64,000 bases of DNA from Bacteroidales bacterium (GCA_022783865.1 JALFYY010000019.1:1-64000); one strand, 5' to 3'. Counted from the first letter of the stretch, positions 8,128 to 18,043 are shown. The notes: a model not told the origin generated them from the letters alone. Made by a program: numbers and translations.

Positions 8128-8937
8128 ATGGCTGAACCTTTACGCGCACTATTCATCTCTCAAGAGATCTACCCGTTCTTGTCGGAAGAAAACCCGATAA
8201 GAGTCATTAACCGCAAATTGCCTGAAGTTTGCCAAGCTTCCGGGATGGAAACGCGTACGTTTATGCCTAAGTTCGGCGAAATCAACGAACGGCGTAACCA
8301 ACTCCACGAGGTCATTCGCCTTTCGGGTATGAATATCATCATCGATGATACCGATTACCCTTTGCTTCTCAAAGTGGCATCTATCCAATCCGCACGCATA
8401 CAGATTTATTTCATCGACAACGATGATTTCTTCAGCAAACGCAAAGGATTGCTGGATAGTCACGGAAACGAATATGCCGACAACGACGAGCGTTCTATCT
8501 TCTACGTACGCGGTACATTGGAGACGGTGAAGAAACTCCGTTGGACGCCCAATATCATCTTCTGTAGCGGATGGATGGCAGCGTTGGCGCCTCTCTACCT
8601 CAAAAAAGCGTATGCCGATACTCCTTTCTTCTCTGATGCCAAGATTGTCGTTTCTTTGGATGCGCAATCATTCAAAACGCCTTTTGGCACACGGTTTGCA
8701 GAAAAACTGAAAATCGAAGGAATCGAAGACGGTGATTTGACTGAAATACTCAACAAGCAGGTAACTTATACCGAACTGATGAAGCTGGCAATTCACTATG
8801 CGGATGCCGTCACCATTGCCGACCCTGCTACCGATGCAACCTTGCTTGACTATGCTAACCAATCAGGCAAACCCGTCTTGCCTTACGAAGGCAACAACCC
8901 GGAAAGTTACCTCAACTTTTTCAAAGGGCTGCTCTGA
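8128..8937 (+). CDS. Glycogen/starch synthase catalytic-domain protein (GT5 N-terminal domain only)
   Basis: A 269-aa protein covering only the N-terminal Rossmann domain of ADP-glucose glycogen/starch synthases (LRALFISQEIYPF, later PNIIFCSGWMAALAP). Canonical enzymes are about 480 aa with a second GT-B domain, which is absent here. The KxGGL ADP-glucose-binding motif expected after the first strand is replaced by SEENPIRVINRKLPEV. Proteins of this short type are annotated as starch synthase in many Bacteroidota; catalytic activity is doubtful and a regulatory or binding role is possible. It precedes a DUF4270 lipoprotein gene by 36 bases and is probably cotranscribed with it. Confidence 0.8.
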   Translation: MAEPLRALFISQEIYPFLSEENPIRVINRKLPEVCQASGMETRTFMPKFGEINERRNQLHEVIRLSGMNIIIDDTDYPLLLKVASIQSARIQIYFIDNDDFFSKRKGLLDSHGNEYADNDERSIFYVRGTLETVKKLRWTPNIIFCSGWMAALAPLYLKKAYADTPFFSDAKIVVSLDAQSFKTPFGTRFAEKLKIEGIEDGDLTEILNKQVTYTELMKLAIHYADAVTIADPATDATLLDYANQSGKPVLPYEGNNPESYLNFFKGLL

Positions 8938-8973
8938 GTATCATAGGCAGCCTACGAACGAAAACATACAACG

Positions 8974-10386
8974 ATGTACAAGAAGATATTATTGCTACTG
9001 TCAGTTTTTGCTGTCACTCTCGCAGGTTGCAAAGACGATATGATATCGTCAGGCTCCTCTATTCTGCAGGATGACGATGAGATTATCGTAGATGCCGATA
9101 CTTTTTCTGTGCGTTCCGCACTCTGCGAAGCCAACCTCATCTATGCTGCACCCGACTCCTTCCTTCTGGGTGAAACCGACAGCCGTTTCGGAACGCTCCA
9201 TGCTGACATACTTACACAAATGGCATGCCCTGTGGGCTTTGAATATCCGGCGACATCTGTTGTTGACTCTGTTTGCATCTTTCTCTACTATCGTACATGG
9301 TTCGGCGATGGCAACTCGCCGATGAGTATATCGGTTTACGAAATGGACCGCAACACCTTCTCCTACAATACCGCCTATCCGAACAATATCCCGTTGGAGG
9401 ATTATTGCAGTTTGGCGGACTCCACCTTTATATTGGCAAATGAGCGCATTATTACTGCCGCTCACCCTACCGACTCGGTCTATTCATCTTCGTTGGAGAC
9501 GTATATGCCTTATATTCGTTTCCGTACAACCGATGAGTTTGCACAGCGTCTCTTCGCCAAGAACAACTATTCCTCGCAAGAAGCGTTCAACCGGATCTTC
9601 AAAGGACTTTACATCACTTCTACTTTCGGAAGTGCTACCGTTCTCAATATCGGACAAATCAGTATGGCGGTTTATTACCATTTCACTTATACGCAATCCG
9701 ATGGTAAAGATACTACGGTAACCGACACCAAAATTTTCTATGCCAATACCGAAGTCCGGCAAATCAATCGCATTCAGTACACGAATACCGACTTCTCTGA
9801 ACTCGAAGCACAATCCGACAGCATCAACTATATTATCTCGCCTGCACACATCTATACCCGTTTGTCGTTGCCGATGAAAGAGATGAGCGAAGATATAGTT
9901 ACCACGCTTGGACATAAACGTCCCTATGTGAACCTTGCCAAGTTGCGTGTTGATATCCTCAATGTATATACAGGCTCCACCGACGATAAGACAACCGACG
10001 ACTGGGCGCAACCTGCCGCACAGATGTTGCTCTGCAAAGAATCGGCTCTCAATCGTTTCTTTGCCGACAAAGAACTGCCTTCCGATACCTGCGCCATACT
10101 GAGCCAACTCCGTACAGGAACCGATACGGAAGGTAATACCACCTACTACTATTCCTACGATATTGCTACGCTACTCACACAGCAACTCCGGCAAGAACAA
10201 TATGCCGACAGTCTTCATATGGTGCTTGTCCCTGTGAGTGTCACTACTTCATCTTCGTCATCGTCGTCAAGTTCTTCCGCTATTACCCGCGTCAAACCGC
10301 AACAGACTATCTCTGCAACAGTCATCTCCAGTGCACAAAACGCAACTAACCCGATGCGCTTGGAAGTGGTATATTCCGGCTTCTAA
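8974..10386 (+). CDS. DUF4270 family lipoprotein
   Basis: A 470-aa predicted lipoprotein with a signal peptide ending in a lipobox (VTLAGC, Cys about residue 19), so anchored in the outer or inner membrane. The mature part follows the DUF4270 pattern of Bacteroidota (LLGETDSRFGTLHADILTQ near residues 64-85) and has no recognisable catalytic motif. Near the C-terminus there is an uninterrupted run of ten serines (bases 10247-10276), written with five different codons, so it is not a simple DNA-slippage tract. It lies directly downstream of the starch synthase-like gene. Confidence 0.85.
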   Translation: MYKKILLLLSVFAVTLAGCKDDMISSGSSILQDDDEIIVDADTFSVRSALCEANLIYAAPDSFLLGETDSRFGTLHADILTQMACPVGFEYPATSVVDSVCIFLYYRTWFGDGNSPMSISVYEMDRNTFSYNTAYPNNIPLEDYCSLADSTFILANERIITAAHPTDSVYSSSLETYMPYIRFRTTDEFAQRLFAKNNYSSQEAFNRIFKGLYITSTFGSATVLNIGQISMAVYYHFTYTQSDGKDTTVTDTKIFYANTEVRQINRIQYTNTDFSELEAQSDSINYIISPAHIYTRLSLPMKEMSEDIVTTLGHKRPYVNLAKLRVDILNVYTGSTDDKTTDDWAQPAAQMLLCKESALNRFFADKELPSDTCAILSQLRTGTDTEGNTTYYYSYDIATLLTQQLRQEQYADSLHMVLVPVSVTTSSSSSSSSSSAITRVKPQQTISATVISSAQNATNPMRLEVVYSGF

Positions 10387-10451
10387 ACACGGTGTAATAA
10401 CCAAAAACCGACTCTCTCATCATAGAGAAAGAAAAAAAGTTGCCGCAACTC

Positions 10452-10482
10452 TTGCACAATTCAAAAAGTTGCAGTACCTTTG
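10452..10482 (+). promoter_or_regulatory. Promoter of tRNA-Arg
   Basis: TTG (10452-10454), 20-base spacer, TACCTTTG (10475-10482); the tRNA begins about 45 bases after the expected start. Confidence 0.75.
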
Positions 10483-10533
10483 CATCCGCTTTCGTAAGAA
10501 AGGCACTGCTTATAGCAAAGCCCGACGGAGCAT

Positions 10534-10610
10534 GGCCTATTAGCTCAACTGAATAGAGTACCACACTACGGATGTGGGGGTTGCAGGTTTGAATCCTGCA
10601 TAGGTCACCA
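10534..10610 (+). tRNA. tRNA-Arg (anticodon ACG)
   Basis: A 77-nt cloverleaf: acceptor GGCCTAT/ATAGGTC with one G-U pair, D stem GCTC/GAGT, anticodon stem CCACA/TGTGG with loop CTACGGA (anticodon ACG, decoding CGN after inosine modification), T stem GCAGG/CCTGC, and an encoded CCA. Confidence 0.95.
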
Positions 10611-10650
10611 TTTCATAAAGAAAGTGAATTTTTAAGGTTGAACAAGAAAT

Positions 10651-10685
10651 GAGGTACAAGTGATTTGTACCTCTTTCGTTTTTAT
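10651..10685 (+). terminator. Terminator after tRNA-Arg
   Basis: Perfect 9-bp stem GAGGTACAA/TTGTACCTC with a 5-nt loop (10651-10673), followed by the T-rich TTTCGTTTTTAT. It sits between tRNA-Arg and the convergent S41 protease gene. Confidence 0.8.
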
Positions 10686-10748
10686 ATGGATAGTTGTATT
10701 GCCTCAGCCCGGAGCGGGTTATAGAATAGTCGGCAGTATGGCTACCGG

Positions 10749-12350
10749 TTATTTCCCGCTCAGTACCTCTATGGCTTTCCTGCTTATTTGGTCGTCACGC
10801 TCATAGAGAGGATAGAAGCCCTCGTCGTCCAAGATATTGCGTACGATATATGCATTTACTATACGGCGTATCAACTGTTCGCTTTTCTTTATTTCTGCCT
10901 TATTGGGCTCTACGCCTTTCTCTTCGCAGAAACTGACGAACTCCGGCAACCAGTTACGTTTATTAAGTTCTTTCTCCAACTCCTGCCATGTCGTATAGCG
11001 CGATAGCTCTTTCCGGTGACGGTCCGTATAGTTATACGCAAACTGATAAGTATATGCGTGATTAACCACCTGATTGTAATAAGGCGTATAGTTTGTCGTA
11101 TCTGTACCGATAAATATGTCCGGCATAATACCGCCGCCCCCGTGTACTACCTTGCCGTTCTTGGTATAATACTTTGTAGTATCGGCAAACGTAATACTGT
11201 CCGCATTATAGAATTCCCCGTGTTCAAACCGTGAAAGCAGTTCTTCTGCGTATGCGTCCTTGTCGCCTAATGTATAAGGTTTCTGAATACAACGGCCAGA
11301 TGGAGTATAGTAGCGTGCTACCGTCAGACGAAGAGCCGAACCGTCAGACAAAGGCATTTGTTGCTGTACCAATCCTTTGCCGAAACTGCGGCGTCCTATA
11401 ATGGTAGCCCTGTCGTTATCCTGCATAGCACCTGCAAAAATCTCACTTGCAGAAGCGGAGAAGTCATCTATCAGTACAACGATAGGTACATTGCGGAAAC
11501 GCCCTATGCCATTGGCTTTTGCCTCATAGCGTGGATATGAACGCCCTTCGGCATAAACAATCATATCGCCTGCCGAAAGGAACTCGTTAGCCATACGTAT
11601 AGTCTGGTCCATCAGACCACCGCCGTTCTGACGGAAATCAAGAATGTAACTTGTAGCTCCTTGTGCTTTCAGATTAGCCAATGCAGCAATAAACTCCTGA
11701 TAAGTAGTCTCTCCGAACTTGTTGACGATAATATGTCCGATGGTAGGCGTTGCCATAAACTGCGCTGAAACAGAATGTACCGGTATATCACCGCGTGTGA
11801 TAGTGAATTCTAACAATTCGTTGCTTCCTGCACGACGGACACCAATCTTCACATTCGTTCCCTTTTCGCCTCGCAAAGTATGCATTACTTTTTCGTTGTT
11901 GATAGACTTGCCTGTAAACAAAGAATCGTCCACCGTTATAATCTTGTCACCTGCCAAAATGCCTACACCGGCACTCGGTCCGCCGGATATTACTTGTACG
12001 ATATTGATGGTGTCTTGTATAATGGTAAACTGCACACCTATACCTGAGAAACTGCTCTCCAATTCCGAATTGACTAACTCCAAGTCCTCTTTCGGGATAT
12101 AAGAAGAGTGCGGGTCCAATGTTTCTACTATATTGCGCATCACTTCCTCCGTAATACTGTCCACATCAATTTCATCAACGTATGAAGCACGCATATAATT
12201 GAGCAATTCGTCCACTTTCGAAGCGGTGACGGTCCGATTGCTTCGCCAATAGAACTGCTGTGCATTGGCGCGGGTGGACAGGGCGTTGCCGATAAACAAA
12301 CCTGTCAGCAAGCAAACAATGGTAATGGTAGGAAAGATATATTTCTTCAT
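10749..12350 (-). CDS. S41 family C-terminal processing peptidase
   Basis: A 533-aa periplasmic serine protease of the CtpA/Prc type. An N-terminal hydrophobic segment (residues 4-25) acts as signal or membrane anchor. A PDZ domain follows (about residues 85-170, containing FSGIGVQF and SAGVGILAGDKI), then the protease core with the nucleophile Ser in DDFSASASEIFAG and the general-base Lys in GRRSFGKGLVQ. It cleaves C-terminal tails of envelope proteins. It lies at the end of a run Mpl-dCMP deaminase-S41 with 19- and 26-base gaps, suggesting an operon. Confidence 0.93.
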   Translation of the reverse strand: MKKYIFPTITIVCLLTGLFIGNALSTRANAQQFYWRSNRTVTASKVDELLNYMRASYVDEIDVDSITEEVMRNIVETLDPHSSYIPKEDLELVNSELESSFSGIGVQFTIIQDTINIVQVISGGPSAGVGILAGDKIITVDDSLFTGKSINNEKVMHTLRGEKGTNVKIGVRRAGSNELLEFTITRGDIPVHSVSAQFMATPTIGHIIVNKFGETTYQEFIAALANLKAQGATSYILDFRQNGGGLMDQTIRMANEFLSAGDMIVYAEGRSYPRYEAKANGIGRFRNVPIVVLIDDFSASASEIFAGAMQDNDRATIIGRRSFGKGLVQQQMPLSDGSALRLTVARYYTPSGRCIQKPYTLGDKDAYAEELLSRFEHGEFYNADSITFADTTKYYTKNGKVVHGGGGIMPDIFIGTDTTNYTPYYNQVVNHAYTYQFAYNYTDRHRKELSRYTTWQELEKELNKRNWLPEFVSFCEEKGVEPNKAEIKKSEQLIRRIVNAYIVRNILDDEGFYPLYERDDQISRKAIEVLSGK

Positions 12351-12376
12351 AGCAACGAAAAGATTATACTATTAGA

Positions 12377-12793
12377 TTATTCCGCTAAAAACACTACTTC
12401 TATACCGGCACGTTCGATGAGTTCTACACCCTCCATCAAGCGGTATTTCTCGCCATATACCACACGTTTGATACCGGCTTGGATAATCAGTTTGGCACAT
12501 TCGATACAAGGCGACGCTGTAACATAGAGCGTTGCACCGTCCGAAGAGTTGTTCGATCGTGCTACTTTCGTTATGGCATTGGCTTCTGCATGCAATACGT
12601 AGGGTTTTGATACGTTGTTCTCGTCCTCGCAATGATTTTCAAATCCCGATGGTGTGCCGTTGTAACCGTCGGAGATAATCATTTGGTTCTTCACCAACAA
12701 TGCGCCCACTTTGCGTCGTTCGCAATACGAGTTCTCTGCCCATATACGTGCCATACGCATATACAGCCGATCAACTTTCGCTTGTTTGTCCAT
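12377..12793 (-). CDS. dCMP deaminase family protein
   Basis: Zinc-dependent deaminase of 138 aa, converting dCMP to dUMP for thymidylate synthesis. The zinc site is visible: HAEANAI supplies His and the catalytic Glu, and SPCIECAKLI supplies the two Cys. ERRKVGALLVK and SDGYNGTPSGF are the usual substrate-binding segments. The start at 12793 (MDKQAKVDRLYMRMA) is preferred because it matches the family and leaves 19 bases after the Mpl stop; an upstream in-frame ATG would lie inside mpl. Confidence 0.92.
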   Translation of the reverse strand: MDKQAKVDRLYMRMARIWAENSYCERRKVGALLVKNQMIISDGYNGTPSGFENHCEDENNVSKPYVLHAEANAITKVARSNNSSDGATLYVTASPCIECAKLIIQAGIKRVVYGEKYRLMEGVELIERAGIEVVFLAE

Positions 12794-12812
12794 AGTGTAT
12801 AGTTTGTTTAAG

Positions 12813-14183
12813 TCAATTGATAGAACCTGCCTTAAGTAGTTCGTTGGCAAATGCCGATAAGTTCAGCCCGTCGAATGTACCGGACGTCATCAGTAGCAAT
12901 GCCGTATGCTGATACTCTTGTTGCCGCAACGCTTCTTGCAGTTTCAGGGAATCAGTAAATACTATTACATTTTCCGTGCCAAAGGCTTCTCTTACTTGTT
13001 CTGCTGTGATAGCACTCAAATGCTTGTGCGCTATCACTTTCGGATTGAAATATACAAATGCAGTATCGGCACCTGCCATAGAGCCTTTGTATTGCGGCAG
13101 GAAATCTGCCATGAGCGAAGAGAAAGTATGCAACTCCATACATGCCACCAAACGCTTGTCGGGATATTGCTCACGTACGGCATTCACTGTGGCTTTCAGT
13201 TTCGAAGGTGAATGGGCAAAGTCCTTGAAAGCAACGCTATCTTCAGTCTCGGCTATCTTTTCCAATCGGTTGCTCGCACCGGTAAAGTCGGATAACGATT
13301 CATAGAATTGCTCCTCTGTTACACCTATCTGCTCCAATGCCAATTGCGCAGCATGCATATTCTGCAAGTTGTGCTTGCCGAATACGCTCAAAGGTATATG
13401 CTTGTCAGTAACGTAGGTCACGCCGTTTTCTATCGTATGACAGGGTGTGTCGTAGGGCAAACAAAGAATATCCTTTCTTGCCGTTTGCGCCAACTGTTGC
13501 AAATTGTCATCGCCTGCATAGTAGATATATTTGCCGTCAGGCTCTATCAACGACACAAACGTACGGAAAGTATCGACATACTGCGGGAATGTAGGGAATA
13601 CATTGATATGGTCCCATGCTATTCCTGTGAGTATAGCAATATGCGGGTGATAGAGATGAAACTTTGAGCGCAAGTCAAGTGGCGAAGTCAGATACTCATC
13701 CCCTTCAAATACTGCATATTTGGCTGTATCGGAAAGCGACACCATCGTATCGAAGCCTGCTATCTGTGCACCTACCATATAGTCTGCAGCAATGCCCAAT
13801 TTGCGCATTACATAGAGTATCATTGCCGTAGTGGTGGTTTTGCCATGCGAGCCGCCTACTACAATGCGCACTTTGTCTTTGGTTTGCTCGTAGAGATACT
13901 CGGGGAAAGAATAGATGCGTATGCCCAATTCTTTTGCCCGTAGCAGTTCGGGATTATCCTCACGTGCGTGCATACCTAATATAATAGCATCAATATCCGG
14001 TGTAATCAGTTCCGGATGCCAACCCATTTGCTTGGGAAATAGTCCTTTTGCTTGCAAGCGAGTGCGTGCAGGGTCGAATATTTCGTCATCGGAACCGGTT
14101 ACTTCGTATCCTTGTTTGCTTGCTACCGCCAAAGCCAAGTTGTGCATAGCTGCACCGCCGATGGCTATAAAATGTATTCTCAT
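12813..14183 (-). CDS. mpl: Mur ligase of the Mpl (murein peptide ligase) type
   Basis: A 456-aa ATP-dependent ligase of the MurC/Mpl family. The N-terminal Rossmann domain starts MRIHFIAIGGAAMHNLA; the Walker A motif GSHGKTTTT is at 111-119; EGDEY, ILTGIAWDHINVF and the C-terminal DFAHSPSKLKATVNA follow. Mpl reattaches recycled tripeptide to UDP-MurNAc; MurC adds L-Ala. The AHNLA-type start and EGDEYLTSP favour Mpl. It is the first gene of the Mpl-dCMP deaminase-S41 run. Confidence 0.85.
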   Translation of the reverse strand: MRIHFIAIGGAAMHNLALAVASKQGYEVTGSDDEIFDPARTRLQAKGLFPKQMGWHPELITPDIDAIILGMHAREDNPELLRAKELGIRIYSFPEYLYEQTKDKVRIVVGGSHGKTTTTAMILYVMRKLGIAADYMVGAQIAGFDTMVSLSDTAKYAVFEGDEYLTSPLDLRSKFHLYHPHIAILTGIAWDHINVFPTFPQYVDTFRTFVSLIEPDGKYIYYAGDDNLQQLAQTARKDILCLPYDTPCHTIENGVTYVTDKHIPLSVFGKHNLQNMHAAQLALEQIGVTEEQFYESLSDFTGASNRLEKIAETEDSVAFKDFAHSPSKLKATVNAVREQYPDKRLVACMELHTFSSLMADFLPQYKGSMAGADTAFVYFNPKVIAHKHLSAITAEQVREAFGTENVIVFTDSLKLQEALRQQEYQHTALLLMTSGTFDGLNLSAFANELLKAGSIN

Positions 14184-14218
14184 AGATTGTGTATTACTGC
14201 GTATCTATATATTATGCA

Positions 14219-14249
14219 AATAAGGGATTGCTCAGCGCAACCCCTTATT
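14219..14249 (-). terminator. Terminator after secDF
   Basis: Stem AATAAGGG/CCCTTATT with an inner TTGC/GCAA helix, immediately downstream of the secDF stop on the minus strand and followed by TTTGCAT-type sequence. Confidence 0.65.
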
Positions 14250-14267
14250 CTGTCTCTCATATCAGTG

Positions 14268-17200
14268 TTATTTCTTTGCTGTTTTCTTTGCTTTGCGGCG
14301 GTCTTGCGCTTTGCAGATGTCGTAAGCAATAGGCGAAGCAATAAAGATAGAAGAAAGAGTACCGATTACTACACCCATCATTAAGGCGAATACGAAACCA
14401 CGGATGGTTTCACCGCCGAATATGAAGATAGCCAACAATACTACAAACGTTGACATAGAGGTTGAGAACGTACGGCTCAATGTCTGGTTGATAGAGTTGT
14501 TCATGTTGTCCATCAGTTCGCGTGCAGGATATAAGGTACGGTTTTCACGGATACGGTCGAAGATAACCACTTTATCGTTGATAGAGTAACCGATGATAGT
14601 CAGAATAGCTGCTATAAACGATTGGTCGATTTCCATAGAGAATGGCATTATCTTCCAAAGGATGGCATACAGACCTAGGATGATGATAGTATCGTGAGCC
14701 AAAGCCGTGATAGCACCTACCGAATAGGCAAAGTTGCGGAAACGAACCAAGATATAGAGGAAGATGATAATCAAGGCAGCGATAATAGCCCAAACGGCAG
14801 AAGTCTTGATATCGTCAGCGATACTCGGACCTACTTTCTGACTTTGCATAATACCGATGTTTTCGTCCACTTGTGTAGAGAGGAACTGTTCCGGTGTTAC
14901 GTCTTCAGCCAAGAAAGGTTTGCAGCCTTCGTAGATGAGTGTTTCAATCTGTTCGTCCAATTCTTCGCCGCTCTCATGGATACGATAGTTGGTAGAGATA
15001 CGTACCTGGTTGTCAGCACCGATAGTGATAACGTTGAGCGAGTAGGTTTCGTCGTCAACCAAAGTGGCTTTGAATACGTTGTCCAACGAATTTTCCAACT
15101 CTTGTGTGCTGACAGGTTCTGTGAAACGAACTACATAGTTGCGACCACCCGAGAAATCAATACCGAGATTCAAACGTCCGAATACGTATGGGTTGATACC
15201 CAAGATACCTATTACGATAAATATACCGGCTATAATATAAGTAACCTTGCGGGCATTGATGAAATTCAGGTGAGTATTGCGGAACCAGTTTGCCGTTACT
15301 TTGGTAGTAAATGCCAATTGTTTTGCATTGTCTTTCTTAGCATAGTCTTCGAGCAAGAGACGAGTGATGAACACTGCCGTCATGAATGAAGAAATGATAC
15401 CGATCATATAAGTGATGGCAAAACCACGGATAGGTCCGGTACCGAATACAGCCAATACAACACCTGTCAAGAAACTGGTAACGTTTGAGTCAACAATAGC
15501 AGAAATAGCACCACCGAAACCGTCTTGGATAGCTTTGCGCAAGTTCTTGCCTGCAATCAGTTCCTCGCGGATACGCTCATAGATAAGCACATTGGCATCC
15601 ACTGCCATACCCATTGTCAATACAATACCTGCGATACCCGGCAAAGTCAATACAGATCCGAACGATGCCAAAATACCAAGCAAGAGGAATACGTTGATAA
15701 GCAATGCTGCATCGGCAATCAGACCCGGAATCAAGCCGTAGTAGAAAATCATGTACAAGAGTACCAAGCAGAAAGCAATGATAAAGCTAATCAAACCTGC
15801 GTGGATAGCTTCTTGTCCCAACGAAGGACCAACCACATCTTCTTGGATAATGCGGGCAGGAGCAGGCATTTTACCGGACTTCAATGTGTTAGCCAAGTCC
15901 TTTGCTTCTTCTACGGTGAAGTTACCTGTAATCTGCGAGTTGCCACCGGTAATCTCGTTTTGTACGGTCGGGAACGAATATACATAGCCGTCCAATACGA
16001 TAGCGATTGATTTGCCAATATTGTCTTTCGTGATGCGAGCCCAACTCTTGGCACCCTCTGCATTCATTTCCATGGAAACGGTTGCGTAGGCACTGGTTTG
16101 AGAGAAGTCGGCACGTGCATCGGTAATCACATCGCCTTCCAATGAAGCGCGACCGTCACGGTTCACCATCTTCAAAGCAACGAGTTGATACATCGTCTCA
16201 GCCTCATCGATAGGTTTCACTGTCCAGCAGAGTTTCAAGTCGCGTGGTAAAAGGCTCTTTGCCTGTTGCGAAGCGAACAAGGCATTTACTTTGGCAGTAT
16301 CAGCATAGTGTACGGTACCTACCACCGGACCACGGAAAGCACGACCTGTTTGGTCAACACTCGGATTCAATACATAGAACAAGGGGTTCTGTTTCTTGTA
16401 GTTCTCCAAAGCTTTTGCATTGTCGGCTTCAGTTTCGGCGGTAGAATCGATAGAGGCTACCAAACCTTCGATGTCCGAAACTTCTGCTGTTTCAGCCTGA
16501 GCAGTTTCAGCAGCAACTTCTTCGGTTGCGGTTTCGTTGAGTGCATTGGCTTCTGCGATAGCACGGTTGAGTTGCATCAACTGAGGCAGTATTTCGTTCA
16601 TCTCGTAGGTTTCCCAGAATTCGAGATTGGCAGTACCTTGCAAAAGTTTACGTACACGTTCGGGTTCTTTGATACCCGGCAACTCAATCAGGATACGACC
16701 TGCTTGTTCCAGTTTCTGGATATTAGGCTGTACTACACCGAAACGGTCAATACGTGTACGGAGTACGTTGAATGAGTTGTTGATTGCACCTTCCACTTCT
16801 TCGCGTATCACTTTCTCTACTTCAGCGTTGGTAGAATTGAGTGTTACTTTGTCTTTCAACTCGAAGGTGGAGAATACCGAAGCCAACTGAGCGTTCGGGT
16901 CAAGCTCCTTGTAGGATTCGATAAAGAGTGTTACGAAGTCGGTTTGAGATGATTTTTGCTTCTGCTGTGCCAATTCCATGGCTTGGGTAAAGTTGGCAGA
17001 AGTGTTGTAGCCGGATAGAGCTTTCAAGATGTCGGGGACTGACACTTCGAGGGTAACGTTCATACCACCCTTCAAGTCAAGACCGAGGTTGATTTCTTTT
17101 TCGCGGCATTCTTTCAGCGTATAACCCAACCATACTTTCTGAGCAGCTACAGAATCCAGGTACTGATACTCAAGATTCTTGTCGCTATTGGCGTACTCTG

Positions 17201-17306
17201 CTGCTTTTTTGTTGTAATGATTGGTTACAAAGCTGAACGAGAGATAAAAGGCGCATACCAATGCAAGGCACACAGCCAGAAAACGAACAAGTCCTTTGTT
17301 TTGCAT
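14268..17306 (-). CDS. secDF: Protein translocase SecDF fusion
   Basis: A 1012-aa single-chain SecD-SecF, the normal Bacteroidota arrangement. The SecD half has the first membrane segment (residues 8-30), LGLDLKGGMNVTLEV near residue 75 and a large periplasmic part; the SecF half restarts at about residue 690 with a membrane segment followed by LGIDFSGGRNYVVRF. Twelve membrane helices are expected. It uses the proton gradient to complete Sec-dependent export. An acidic low-complexity insert (about residues 258-300, rich in Ala, Glu and Thr) lies in the SecD periplasmic part. It has its own promoter and a terminator. Confidence 0.97.
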   Translation of the reverse strand: MQNKGLVRFLAVCLALVCAFYLSFSFVTNHYNKKAAEYANSDKNLEYQYLDSVAAQKVWLGYTLKECREKEINLGLDLKGGMNVTLEVSVPDILKALSGYNTSANFTQAMELAQQKQKSSQTDFVTLFIESYKELDPNAQLASVFSTFELKDKVTLNSTNAEVEKVIREEVEGAINNSFNVLRTRIDRFGVVQPNIQKLEQAGRILIELPGIKEPERVRKLLQGTANLEFWETYEMNEILPQLMQLNRAIAEANALNETATEEVAAETAQAETAEVSDIEGLVASIDSTAETEADNAKALENYKKQNPLFYVLNPSVDQTGRAFRGPVVGTVHYADTAKVNALFASQQAKSLLPRDLKLCWTVKPIDEAETMYQLVALKMVNRDGRASLEGDVITDARADFSQTSAYATVSMEMNAEGAKSWARITKDNIGKSIAIVLDGYVYSFPTVQNEITGGNSQITGNFTVEEAKDLANTLKSGKMPAPARIIQEDVVGPSLGQEAIHAGLISFIIAFCLVLLYMIFYYGLIPGLIADAALLINVFLLLGILASFGSVLTLPGIAGIVLTMGMAVDANVLIYERIREELIAGKNLRKAIQDGFGGAISAIVDSNVTSFLTGVVLAVFGTGPIRGFAITYMIGIISSFMTAVFITRLLLEDYAKKDNAKQLAFTTKVTANWFRNTHLNFINARKVTYIIAGIFIVIGILGINPYVFGRLNLGIDFSGGRNYVVRFTEPVSTQELENSLDNVFKATLVDDETYSLNVITIGADNQVRISTNYRIHESGEELDEQIETLIYEGCKPFLAEDVTPEQFLSTQVDENIGIMQSQKVGPSIADDIKTSAVWAIIAALIIIFLYILVRFRNFAYSVGAITALAHDTIIILGLYAILWKIMPFSMEIDQSFIAAILTIIGYSINDKVVIFDRIRENRTLYPARELMDNMNNSINQTLSRTFSTSMSTFVVLLAIFIFGGETIRGFVFALMMGVVIGTLSSIFIASPIAYDICKAQDRRKAKKTAKK

Positions 17307-17644
17307 TTTATTATTGTTTTAATATTAGTATTCCAATGCTTTTCCGCATAAATAGTGTGCAAAGGTACGATTATTTTTTTGATTAAGCAATAATAGGCAT
17401 AATAACTCAGCAAAAAAGTGTATAAAGTAATGTATTTTTAGCAAAAAGACCGAGTAAACCAAGCCATGATTGAGGTGATGAAGAGATGAGGAGAGGTGAA
17501 TGGCAGGAAGAATCGTAGCATTATCCCAAATCAAAGCAAATAGGGCTTAACGGGCAGGAATGCCATATACCATTCTATCCCATTCGGTACACTTTTTCAA
17601 CTTCTTTTAAGCCTTTGACTTATAAGTTGACATTATATTTCTTG
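17307..17644. other. Intergenic region between secDF and tmRNA
   Basis: 338 bp holding the secDF promoter (17360-17390). The remaining 250 bp show no convincing gene, repeat or hairpin. Confidence 0.6.
17360..17390 (-). promoter_or_regulatory. Promoter of secDF
   Basis: Minus strand TTG (17388-17390), 20-base spacer, TACCTTTG (17360-17367). Confidence 0.8.
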
Positions 17645-18043
17645 TGGAGCTGGAGGGAGTCGAACCCTCGTCCAAACAAGGAACCAATACGCTTTCTACA
17701 TGCTTATCCCAGCTTTGGTTTTCGTACGTCGGCAAGACCTGAGCCACCAACCGGCGTCTTAGCTTCTTTAGATTTCGGCAAGTTATCGAAGCCGAACTTG
17801 CCTATCCTCGATATTTCCGCACCTCCTGTTCGACACGCCTCGGGGAAAAAGGGCAGTCGGGAGATGTCTCGTTTCAGCACCTTGTGCCGAAATAAAGCCT
17901 ATCTACTATACTTCGATCAGGCAGCGAGAGCGTAAGATGTTTCGCCAGTTAAATTGTTTTCGAATCAAGATTAGCGAGCCGTATTCGCAGTGCTCGGCAT
18001 GCTTACATACCTGTTCTACCTGCTGTCAAAACCAAACAGCCCC
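17645..18043 (-). ncRNA. ssrA: tmRNA
   Basis: Transfer-messenger RNA of about 399 nt, which rescues stalled ribosomes. The 5' end GGGGCTG (18043 downward) pairs with AGCTCC at the 3' end (17646-17651), and a T arm with GTTCGA lies at the 3' end. The tag reading frame at 17917-17946 (minus) encodes GETSYALAA and TGA, matching the Bacteroidota pattern ending in YALAA. CCA is not encoded (the sequence after the discriminator reads CAAG). A consensus promoter lies 64 bases upstream. Confidence 0.93.

Noticed and set aside
10247..10276. Phase-variable tract in the DUF4270 gene
   Set aside because: The ten-serine run uses five different codons, so no DNA repeat is there for slippage.
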